This document shows positions 1 to 5,768 of a stretch of 5,862 bases of DNA, in pieces. The notes below the pieces were generated by a model, which ran no database searches, was not told the origin of the DNA, and was given only the letters and a program-made list of their open reading frames with translations. Source of the DNA: Undibacterium sp. (GTDB lineage Bacteria; Pseudomonadota; Gammaproteobacteria; Burkholderiales; Burkholderiaceae_D); NCBI GenBank assembly GCA_019752975.1, contig JAIELM010000321.1, positions 1-5,862 on the forward strand, written 5' to 3'. Position numbers and translations under genes: made by a program. Position 1 is the stretch's first letter. Each line of letters opens with the position of its first letter.

Positions 1-43
1 TCCGATTTTCTCAGCGTCTCTGCGTCTCGGCGTTGAGGGGTTT
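1..43. repeat. Short tandem-repeat element resembling a dispersed intergenic repeat
   Basis: Three consecutive 8-mers lie at 14-37: GCGTCTCT, GCGTCTCG and the degenerate GCGTTGAG. The block also forms a possible stem, CTCAGCG (10-16) with CGTTGAG (31-37), of seven pairs including one G-T wobble around a 14-nt loop. Read on the minus strand it has the GAGACGCAGAGACGC flavour of a low-complexity repeat that I recall being scattered in intergenic DNA of many bacterial genomes; this is memory, not a search. It may continue beyond the left edge. No credible gene overlaps it: the plus-strand frame open from the edge to 149 has no homology I recognise. Confidence 0.45.
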
Positions 44-111
44 TGTCTCTGATTTTGACCTTTCGCGACAACCTCAATTTTTCGGGAATGACGGAGGATA
101 CGATGAGTCGA

Positions 112-136
112 ATACTCACATACTCACATACCTCAC
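112..136. repeat. Triplicated 8-9 bp direct repeat ATACTCAC
   Basis: ATACTCAC occurs at 112-119 and 120-127, followed by ATACCTCAC at 128-136, which carries one inserted C. The first copy also pairs with the upstream TGAGT (104-108) as a 5-bp stem, TGAGT/ACTCA, around CGAAT. The array sits in the gene-free stretch 1-205, about 70 bp beyond the stop of the dehydrogenase gene. It may be replication slippage or a small binding-site array. Nothing in the sequence chooses between these. Confidence 0.5.
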
Positions 137-170
137 GAGGGCGGAATAATTATCCAAGATATTCATGAAC

Positions 171-204
171 AGTAGGAGGAAGGCGGTCTGCTTTTACCCC
201 TACT
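171..204 (-). terminator. Weak hairpin just downstream of bdhA, possible terminator
   Basis: On the minus strand, directly after the dehydrogenase stop codon, AGTAGGGG (complement of 197-204) can pair with CTCCTACT (complement of 171-178). This gives eight pairs with one G-U wobble around an 18-nt loop. No run of T follows on the minus strand, so this is not a classical intrinsic terminator. It could stabilise the 3' end of the message or be chance. No better terminator is visible between the gene and the left edge. Confidence 0.25.
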
Positions 205-205
205 T

Positions 206-1000
206 TTACTGCGCCACCCATCCTCCATCCATATTCCAAGCGACACCACGGATTTGATTCGCGGCTGGACTACAGAAAAATACCGCCAATTCCCCGAGTT
301 GTTCGGGAGTGACAAATTCTCCTGAAGGTTGTTTTTCTGAGAGCAAAGCCTTCTTCGCTTCTTCCATGCTGATTCCTTCTTTTTCGGCACGTGCATCGAC
401 TTGTTTTTGCACCAAAGGTGTGAGAACAAAACCAGGACAAATCGCATTGCAAGTAATGCCGGTACTCGCGGTCTCCAAAGCGGTGGTTTTGGTCAAGCCA
501 ATCAAGCCATGTTTCGCGGCGACATAGGCTGATTTGTGTGCTGAAGCGACTAAACCGTGTACCGAGGCGAGGTTGATAATGCGGCCCCAATTTTTTTCAC
601 GCATGAAAGGTAAAGCGAGGCGACTAGTGTGAAAGGCAGAGCTCAAATTAATCGCGATAATGGCATCCCATTTTTCCACGGGAAAATCCTCTATCGCCGC
701 TACATGCTGTATGCCAGCATTGTTGACCAAAATATCCACACCGCCAAATTCTTCTTTGGCAGCGTTCATCATTGCGGCTATTTGTTCCGGCTTACTCATA
801 TCGGCGCCGTGATAGCTGGTTTTTACCTCAAAATACTGCGCCGCCGCAGCGCAAATGGAGTGGATTTCGGCGGCCTCGCCAAAGCCGTTAAATATAATAT
901 TTGCCCCAGCTGCGGCTAAGGAGCGCGCAATACCTAGACCTATGCCAGAAGTGGAGCCTGTGACTAGGGCGGTTTTTCCTGAAAGAGAGCGAGTTTGCAT
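206..1000 (-). CDS. bdhA: D-3-hydroxybutyrate dehydrogenase (SDR family)
   Basis: A cytosolic NAD-dependent enzyme interconverting D-3-hydroxybutyrate and acetoacetate (EC 1.1.1.30), used in poly-3-hydroxybutyrate breakdown and ketone-body metabolism. The 264-aa length fits classical short-chain dehydrogenases. Visible motifs are the TGSTSGIG cofactor loop (14-21), NNAG (93-96) and the catalytic tetrad N118, S146, Y159, K163. Substrate residues known from the Pseudomonas fragi enzyme recur with a constant offset of four: Q98, H148, K156, Q200 and W261. That set separates it from generic FabG-like reductases. The position I believe is Trp187 in P. fragi is F191 here, in PGFVLTP. The start is supported by AGGA (complement of 1007-1010) six bases before ATG. 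The gene is divergent from the hydrolase gene and stands alone in the window, with no pha genes visible. The symbol hbdH is also used for this enzyme. Confidence 0.93.
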   Translation of the reverse strand: MQTRSLSGKTALVTGSTSGIGLGIARSLAAAGANIIFNGFGEAAEIHSICAAAAQYFEVKTSYHGADMSKPEQIAAMMNAAKEEFGGVDILVNNAGIQHVAAIEDFPVEKWDAIIAINLSSAFHTSRLALPFMREKNWGRIINLASVHGLVASAHKSAYVAAKHGLIGLTKTTALETASTGITCNAICPGFVLTPLVQKQVDARAEKEGISMEEAKKALLSEKQPSGEFVTPEQLGELAVFFCSPAANQIRGVAWNMDGGWVAQ

Positions 1001-1112
1001 ATGTTTTCCTAAGTAAAAACAAAAAAATAATCGAGCGAAGAAGAACTAGTATGCGATTTTATGCCAAAGCCTAGGTAAAATGCACTTTTCAAAGAAGATA
1101 CAAGGCGGCACC
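1001..1112. promoter_or_regulatory. Divergent intergenic region with presumed promoters for bdhA and the hydrolase gene
   Basis: These 112 bp separate two divergent genes and so should carry promoters in both directions. On the plus strand TAAAAT (1076-1081) is one mismatch from a -10 box and would give a leader of about 25 nt before the ATG at 1113. No good -35 box lies at the right distance (GCGATT at 1053-1058 is poor). On the minus strand TTGGCA (complement of 1063-1068) resembles a -35 box but has no matching -10 at 16-18 bp. An A-rich tract (1016-1030) lies in the bdhA leader. No clear operator palindrome is visible. Confidence 0.35.
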
Positions 1113-1976
1113 ATGTCCTTTCAACGCAAAACAGTACAGTGTCTTTCGCCTCTCGGCCTGCATAACATGTCCTACAAGGAGTGGGGCGATCCAAATAATT
1201 CTAAAGTGTTGATTTGTGTGCACGGTATTACTCGTGTGTCAGATGATTTTGACGGTGTGGCACAGGCTTTGATGCAGGAGTATAGAGTGATTTGCCCAGA
1301 TGTCGTAGGACGCGGACAGTCCGACTGGCTCGCCAATCCACAACTGTATCAAATTCCGCAATATGTGAGTGATATGGTGACGCTGCTCGCTAGAGTTAAT
1401 GCGGAAACCGTGCACTGGCTGGGAACCTCAATGGGAGGGCTAATCGGAATAGGTATGGCCGCCATGAAAAATAGCCCCATCGCCAAGTTGATTTTGAACG
1501 ATGTCGGCCCGACGCTGGATTTTGATGCTTTACTCAGAATTGGCGAATATTTGGGAAAGGATATGCGTTTTAATCAATTCGATGATGCGGTCAACTATAT
1601 ACGTGAAATTTCCGCCTCATTTGGCCCACACACGGATGCGCAATGGCATAAAATGGCGGGCGATGTCCTAAAGCAAAATAGTCAGGGGGAGTGGGTGCGT
1701 CACTACGACCTTTCTTTGGCGATTCCTGTACGAGCAGCGACCAAAGAAACGGTAGAAATAGGTCAAAAAATGTTGTGGCTGGCCTATGACGCGATTACTT
1801 GTCCGACGCTATTAGTGCGCGGCAGCCAATCGGATTTACTCAGTGTCGACACTGCCAAACAAATGCAAGAACGCGGACCGCACGCTACACTAGTGGAAAT
1901 TGAGGGAGTAGGGCACGCACCCATGTTTGTCCATCCTCAGCAAATTGACATTGTGAAGAATTTTTTATTGACTTAG
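1113..1976 (+). CDS. Alpha/beta-hydrolase fold protein, substrate unknown
   Basis: A 287-aa soluble alpha/beta hydrolase of the esterase/lyase type (AB hydrolase-1 fold); no signal peptide or membrane segment is seen. The oxyanion-hole HG is at 38-39 in ICVHGIT. The nucleophile elbow GTSMGG gives Ser106, the likely acid is Asp241 in GSQSDLLS, and the likely base is His268 in GVGHAP, so the triad appears complete. Residues about 130-220 form the lid or cap region and fix the unknown specificity. I chose ATG 1113 because AAGG (1102-1105) lies seven bases upstream. The in-frame ATG at 1080 would add 11 residues but has only AGGT four bases away. The gene is followed after 18 bp by the RidA-family gene in the same orientation, suggesting co-transcription. 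The family covers esterases, haloperoxidases and C-C hydrolases, so naming a substrate would be guesswork. Confidence 0.85.
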   Translation: MSFQRKTVQCLSPLGLHNMSYKEWGDPNNSKVLICVHGITRVSDDFDGVAQALMQEYRVICPDVVGRGQSDWLANPQLYQIPQYVSDMVTLLARVNAETVHWLGTSMGGLIGIGMAAMKNSPIAKLILNDVGPTLDFDALLRIGEYLGKDMRFNQFDDAVNYIREISASFGPHTDAQWHKMAGDVLKQNSQGEWVRHYDLSLAIPVRAATKETVEIGQKMLWLAYDAITCPTLLVRGSQSDLLSVDTAKQMQERGPHATLVEIEGVGHAPMFVHPQQIDIVKNFLLT

Positions 1977-1994
1977 TTCATGGAGAGAAAAAGT

Positions 1995-2339
1995 ATGCAA
2001 AGATTTCGTGTAGAGGATCGTTATTCCGATATCGCCGTATTTAATAAGACCGTGTATTTGGCGGGTCAAGTGCCAGAGGACGCGAGTCAAGACATCGTAG
2101 GTCAAACGCAGAATGTATTGATGCAAATTGATCGTTTATTGGCAGAGGCAGGTAGCGACAAAACACAAATTTTGATGTGCCAAATTTTCATCTCCGACAT
2201 GAAAAATATGGCAGGTATGAATCAGGCATGGGACGCTTGGGTCGCACCGGGCAATGCACCGCCCCGTGCGACGGTAGAGGCGGCGTTGGCTAATCCTGAG
2301 TGGTTGCTCGAGGTGGTCGTAACGGCGGCGCAACTGTAG
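1995..2339 (+). CDS. RidA/YjgF/UK114 (Rid) family protein
   Basis: A small cytosolic Rid-family protein of 114 aa. The archetype, RidA, hydrolyses reactive enamine/imine intermediates such as 2-aminoacrylate made by PLP enzymes and forms a trimer with active sites between subunits. The family arginine is R91 in PPRATV, and E106 in LEVVV lies 15 residues later, matching the spacing of Arg105 and Glu120 in E. coli RidA. The strand YLAGQV (21-26) has alanine where E. coli RidA has Ser30 in TSGQI, so this is probably a Rid paralogue subgroup rather than archetypal RidA, and deaminase activity is not assured. ATG 1995 is preferred because GGAGAG (1982-1987) sits seven bases upstream. An in-frame ATG at 1980 would add five residues but lacks a ribosome-binding site. 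It lies between the hydrolase and relA genes. Confidence 0.88.
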   Translation: MQRFRVEDRYSDIAVFNKTVYLAGQVPEDASQDIVGQTQNVLMQIDRLLAEAGSDKTQILMCQIFISDMKNMAGMNQAWDAWVAPGNAPPRATVEAALANPEWLLEVVVTAAQL

Positions 2340-2376
2340 AGTTCGCGACAGGTTTGTGTCAGTATTTTGAGTTATA

Positions 2377-2397
2377 GAAGAATCACCGAAGAATCAC
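2377..2397. repeat. 11-bp tandem repeat GAAGAATCAC in the relA leader
   Basis: GAAGAATCAC occurs at 2377-2386 and again at 2388-2397, separated by one C, giving an 11-bp period close to one helical turn. A degenerate continuation, AGAAATAA, follows. It lies 20 bp before the relA start codon, between the ridA-type gene and relA. The CACCGAAGA...CACAGAA flavour resembles low-complexity dispersed repeats and is loosely similar in style to the element at the left edge. It could also bind a regulator on one face of the helix. There is no direct evidence for either. Confidence 0.5.
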
Positions 2398-2417
2398 AGA
2401 AATAAGTTTGGAATATT

Positions 2418-4655
2418 ATGGTTGCCCTCAATGCGACAAATTCGATCCAACAGTTAAGCGACGGCTTATCCGAAAACGATACGGAAAAGATGTTGCAAGC
2501 GGTAGAATTCATCACACCGTATTTTGAAAATCGCTTCATCTTTACCGAACAAAATGCGCTGCAGTTTGCTGTTGGCGTGGCGTCGACTTTGGCGATGCTG
2601 AAATGTGATGTCGATACGCGCATCGCCGGACTACTTTTTGAATTGTCTGAAATTAATCCGCTGGCTGCCGAGCAAATTGAAGCGCAGTTCGGCAAAGAAA
2701 TTGGCGATCTTATTTCAGGTGTGCGCCGCCTGATGCGCTTGCGTGAGGCGACATTAACTCAACATGATGTAGGACGCGGTAAAGACGAGGCTGAGCGTAC
2801 CGCTTCGCAAATGGAGACTTTGCGCAAGATGGTACTGGCCATGGCCAACGACATGCGGGTGGTGTTAGTGCGTTTAGCCTCTAGGGTGACCACATTGCGT
2901 TACTTTGCTGAATGCAAAAGAGAAGACGGCGCAGCGCAACAATTCGCCAGCGAGACCATGGATTTATATGCGCCATTGGCCAATCGTCTCGGTGTGTGGC
3001 AGCTTAAGTGGGAGTTGGAAGATCTTTCTTTTCGTTTTTTAGAGCCGGATCAATACAAGCGCATCGCCAAGATGCTAGAAGAGCGCCGCATAGAACGTGA
3101 AAGTTTCGTCGTCACCGCCATTGCAAGACTCAAGCATGAATTATCTGCCGTAGGTGTAGAGGCTGAAGTCACCGGTCGTCCTAAGCACATCTACAGTATT
3201 TGGAAAAAGATGAAAGGCAAATCTGTCGATTTTGACGAGTTGTACGATGTGCGCGCTTTTCGTGTGGTGGTCGACGAGGTTAAAGATTGCTACGCTGTTT
3301 TGGGGATACTGAATAACATTTGGACGCCGATTCCTAAGGAATTCGATGATTACATTTCACGCCCCAAACCTAACGGTTACAAGTCTCTGCATACGGTGGT
3401 CGTGGTTGATGATGGGCGACCGTTGGAAGTGCAAATTCGGACTAAGGAGATGCATCAATTTTCCGAGTTTGGTGTGGCGGCGCATTGGCGTTATAAGGAA
3501 ACTGGTGGCTCAAATTTTTCAGCGCAAGAATACGATGAAAAAATTGCGTGGTTAAGACAGTTACTGTCTTGGAAAAACGATGTCACCACGGTGGTCGTCG
3601 ATCAAGAACAATTGCAGCGTGAATGGGTGGAAAAAATCAAAGCGGCGACCCTAGACGATAGGATCTATGTGTTGACGCCGCAAGCGCGGGTGATCGAGTT
3701 GCCTAGTGGCGCTACGCCTGTGGATTTCGCTTACCAATTGCACACGGATGTAGGGCATCGCTGTCGAGGTGCGCGGGTGGATAGCATGATGGTGCCACTC
3801 AACACGCCATTGAAAAATGGTCAGACGGTAGAAATCATTACCCTTAAAATCGGCTCCAATCAAGCCGGTCCTTCACGGGATTGGTTAAGCGCGGAATATT
3901 CGGCAAGCCCTCGCACCCGCTCAAAAATTCGCGCTTGGTTCAATGCGATTGATCAAGAAGAGACCTTGTCAAATGGTCGTGCAATGGTGGAAAAAACCTT
4001 GCAGAGAGAGGGTAAAACGGCCATCAATCTAGAAGACATGGCCCGCAAATTGGGCTTTTCTCAGGTTGATGATTTATTTTTGTCGGTAGGAAAAGAAGAG
4101 TTTAGTCTGCGACAAATTGAGCTTCTTCTGCGTGAAAATCTTGATGCTGAACCGGAAATAGAAGCGGCGATTACCTATAAGAGCCGCGCGTCCAGTGTCA
4201 TGCAAGGGGCAAAATCCGGCGTCCTAGTGGTTGGCACTGACGGCCTAATGACGCAGTTAGCACGTTGCTGTAAACCCGCACCGCCAGATGAAATCGTTGG
4301 TTTTGTTACCCGCGGCAAAGGGGTGTCAATTCATAGGCTTAGTTGTAAGAATTTCGCAGAAATGCGTAATAAAGCGCCAGAGCGCGTCATTCAAACTACT
4401 TGGGGCGATGGTGGTAAAGATTCGGTATATCCGGTAGATATTTTTGTCTTGGCGCAAGATAGACAAGGCTTGTTAAGAGATATTTCCGAAGTTTTTTCTC
4501 GTGAAAAAATCAATGTTATCGGAGTCAATACCCAAAGCGCGAAGGGGCAAGCAAAAATGTCTTTTACCGCCGAGATCAATGGCACCAGTCAATTACAAAA
4601 AGCCCTGACCGTGATCCATGAAGTGAGCGGTGTATTAGAAGTGCGTAGAGCCTAG
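2418..4655 (+). CDS. relA: GTP pyrophosphokinase RelA, (p)ppGpp synthetase I
   Basis: A ribosome-associated synthetase transferring pyrophosphate from ATP to GTP/GDP to make (p)ppGpp during amino-acid starvation. Its 745 aa match E. coli RelA in length. Order: pseudo-hydrolase domain (about 25-200), synthetase (about 235-360), TGS (about 413-475), helical region, zinc-finger domain (about 600-650), ACT (about 668-745). The synthetase has GRPKHIYSIWKK (253-264), D277 and E337 for metal/catalysis, and Y321 in PNGYKSLHT, all with the spacing of E. coli D275, E335 and Y319. Zinc-finger residues C617, C618, H639 and C643 are present. The hydrolase domain lacks the HD motif (GLLFELSE, 71-78), and LASRVTTLR (153-161) has Ser where active enzymes have Asp, so it should be synthetase-only. 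The start has a weak GGA (2410-2412) five bases before ATG. It may be read from the upstream hydrolase/Rid transcript. Confidence 0.95.
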   Translation: MVALNATNSIQQLSDGLSENDTEKMLQAVEFITPYFENRFIFTEQNALQFAVGVASTLAMLKCDVDTRIAGLLFELSEINPLAAEQIEAQFGKEIGDLISGVRRLMRLREATLTQHDVGRGKDEAERTASQMETLRKMVLAMANDMRVVLVRLASRVTTLRYFAECKREDGAAQQFASETMDLYAPLANRLGVWQLKWELEDLSFRFLEPDQYKRIAKMLEERRIERESFVVTAIARLKHELSAVGVEAEVTGRPKHIYSIWKKMKGKSVDFDELYDVRAFRVVVDEVKDCYAVLGILNNIWTPIPKEFDDYISRPKPNGYKSLHTVVVVDDGRPLEVQIRTKEMHQFSEFGVAAHWRYKETGGSNFSAQEYDEKIAWLRQLLSWKNDVTTVVVDQEQLQREWVEKIKAATLDDRIYVLTPQARVIELPSGATPVDFAYQLHTDVGHRCRGARVDSMMVPLNTPLKNGQTVEIITLKIGSNQAGPSRDWLSAEYSASPRTRSKIRAWFNAIDQEETLSNGRAMVEKTLQREGKTAINLEDMARKLGFSQVDDLFLSVGKEEFSLRQIELLLRENLDAEPEIEAAITYKSRASSVMQGAKSGVLVVGTDGLMTQLARCCKPAPPDEIVGFVTRGKGVSIHRLSCKNFAEMRNKAPERVIQTTWGDGGKDSVYPVDIFVLAQDRQGLLRDISEVFSREKINVIGVNTQSAKGQAKMSFTAEINGTSQLQKALTVIHEVSGVLEVRRA

Positions 4656-4670
4656 CCAGACAGTAGGCGC

Positions 4671-4745
4671 TAGTCTTAATTCGGTAATTCATTTATAAAT
4701 AATTAGCCCGCTAATGTGCAAACATAGTGCGCTAAATAATTTAGC
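4671..4745 (+). promoter_or_regulatory. Palindrome-rich AT leader and candidate promoter of truB
   Basis: Three short palindromes cluster here: ATTTATAAAT (4691-4700), ATTAGC-CC-GCTAAT (4702-4715) and GCTAAAT-A-ATTTAGC (4731-4745). The last two share a GCTAA(A)T half-site. TATAAA (4694-4699) is one mismatch from a -10 box; TAGTCT (4671-4676), 17 bp upstream, matches a -35 at only three positions. If this promoter is real, transcription would start within the second palindrome, an operator-like position. No rho-independent terminator is visible after relA, so readthrough into truB is also possible. The palindromes could equally be chance in AT-rich DNA. Confidence 0.35.
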
Positions 4746-4757
4746 TATTTCAAAACA

Positions 4758-5699
4758 ATGACACAAATTCAAAAGAAAAAAACTCGCTTGGCTATCGACG
4801 GCGTACTGCTGTTAGATAAGCCAGTCGGTTGGTCGAGCAATGACGCATTGATCAAATCTAAGCGACTCCTGAACGCGCTCAAAGCGGGCCACACTGGTAC
4901 CTTAGATCCATTTGCCACTGGTTTGTTGCCCTTGTGTTTTGGTGAGGCGACTAAATTTTCTGCTGACCTTTTAGATGCGGATAAAACCTATCAAACTGTC
5001 GTCCATTTAGGCATCACGACGACTACGGGTGACACTGAAGGTGAGGTGTTGGCGACCAAAGAAGTCATGGTAAGCCAAGAACAAATACAGCAAGTACTTA
5101 AACAATTTGAAGGCGACATTCTGCAAGTGCCTCCCATGTATTCTGCGCTAAAGCGTGATGGGAAACCGCTTTACGAATATGCCAGAGCAGGCATCACCTT
5201 AGAGCGTGAAGCGCGGCCTGTCACGATTCACCTCTTGGAGGTAGTTCAATATGATGCGCCATTTTTGACCTTGAATGTGCGCTGTAGTAAGGGAACTTAC
5301 ATTCGCGTCTTGGGTGAGGATATTGGACATGCATTGGGCTGCGGAGCACATCTGAATGCTTTGCGCCGGACACAAGTTGGCGCATTAATTTTGCAGAATA
5401 CGGTGACTCTGTCAGAATTTGAAGCCTTGGAATTTGAGCAGCGTTTAGCACTATTAGCACCTGTCGATACTTTGCTGTCGAGTTTTCCAGCGATCGAATT
5501 AAATCAAGACTTAGCGTGTCGATTTTTGCAGGGGCAACGACTGTCCTTAGCAAAAGAGGCTGTGAATTGTCCTACAGAATGTGGACGGGTGAGAGTATAT
5601 TCACAGCTTAACGCGGCCAATGAGCGCAAGCTATTGGGTTCGGCGCAGTTGCAAGAATTTTCGGTACTGGCTCCTGAGCGCTTGATTGCCACGGGGTGA
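4758..5699 (+). CDS. truB: tRNA pseudouridine(55) synthase TruB
   Basis: A cytosolic enzyme that isomerises U55 to pseudouridine in the T-arm of nearly all tRNAs and also acts as a tRNA-folding chaperone. Its 313 aa match the E. coli enzyme (314). The start of the catalytic fold is DGVLLLDKPVGWSSNDA (14-30). GHTGTLDP (44-51) holds the catalytic Asp50, and KTY (76-78) supplies the Tyr that stacks in the active site. PPMYSALK (125-132), CSKGTYIRVLGEDIG (176-190) and the basic GAHLNALRRT (196-205) are standard TruB blocks. Residues about 240-313 form the PUA-like tail, the least conserved part. ATG 4758 puts the conserved core at the usual distance, but no Shine-Dalgarno sequence precedes it (CTATTTCAAAACA). 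truB commonly follows rbfA in bacteria; here it follows relA and neither rbfA nor infB is in the window. Confidence 0.95.
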   Translation: MTQIQKKKTRLAIDGVLLLDKPVGWSSNDALIKSKRLLNALKAGHTGTLDPFATGLLPLCFGEATKFSADLLDADKTYQTVVHLGITTTTGDTEGEVLATKEVMVSQEQIQQVLKQFEGDILQVPPMYSALKRDGKPLYEYARAGITLEREARPVTIHLLEVVQYDAPFLTLNVRCSKGTYIRVLGEDIGHALGCGAHLNALRRTQVGALILQNTVTLSEFEALEFEQRLALLAPVDTLLSSFPAIELNQDLACRFLQGQRLSLAKEAVNCPTECGRVRVYSQLNAANERKLLGSAQLQEFSVLAPERLIATG

Positions 5700-5725
5700 A
5701 TCGAATGAATTGAATGAATTGAATG
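5697..5725 (+). repeat. 9-bp tandem repeat TGAATYGAA overlapping the truB stop codon
   Basis: TGAATCGAA (5697-5705), TGAATTGAA (5706-5714) and TGAATTGAA (5715-5723) are consecutive, then TG. The first three bases are the truB stop codon. Because the unit is nine bases, each copy places a TGA in the truB frame, giving three in-frame stops. Slippage duplication is the simplest explanation. The repeat precedes the terminator hairpin by a few bases. Confidence 0.7.
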
Positions 5726-5731
5726 TATCAG

Positions 5732-5767
5732 AGTGAGGTAGATATTTGTTGATCCACCTCACTTTTT
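5732..5767 (+). terminator. Intrinsic terminator after truB
   Basis: AGTGAGGT (5732-5739) pairs perfectly with ACCTCACT (5756-5763). The stem extends through an A/C mismatch by GAT/ATC, for about 11 pairs around an 8-nt loop (ATTTGTTG). A run of five T (5763-5767) follows on the plus strand, as expected for rho-independent termination of truB. It ends two bases before the stop of the converging right-hand gene. On the minus strand no strong T run follows the stem, so it works best in the plus direction, but it may still slow polymerase coming from the other side. Confidence 0.8.
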
Positions 5768-5768
5768 A

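Noticed and set aside
3..149. Plus-strand frame open from the left edge to a TAA at 147-149
   Set aside because: It runs through the tandem repeats at 14-37 and 112-136, shows no recognisable domain and has low-complexity content. It is more likely non-coding than the end of a real gene.
309..919. Plus-strand reading frames lying opposite bdhA
   Set aside because: They are antisense shadows of a gene with complete SDR motifs, with no domain or ribosome-binding site of their own.
1080..1112. Upstream ATG at 1080 as the hydrolase start
   Set aside because: Only a poorly spaced AGGT precedes it, while ATG 1113 has AAGG at a normal distance and starts just before the conserved region. The -10 candidate TAAAAT also overlaps 1080.
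1980..1994. Upstream ATG at 1980 as the Rid-family start
   Set aside because: No Shine-Dalgarno precedes it, and the GGAGAG within these bases is ideally placed for ATG 1995.
2354..2378. TTGTGT ... TATAGA as a separate relA promoter
   Set aside because: The spacer is only 13 bp and no acceptable -35 lies 16-18 bp before TATAGA.
4651..4674. Terminator after relA from CCTA/TAGG and CTAG/CTAG complementarity
   Set aside because: Stems are only 4 bp and no T run follows.
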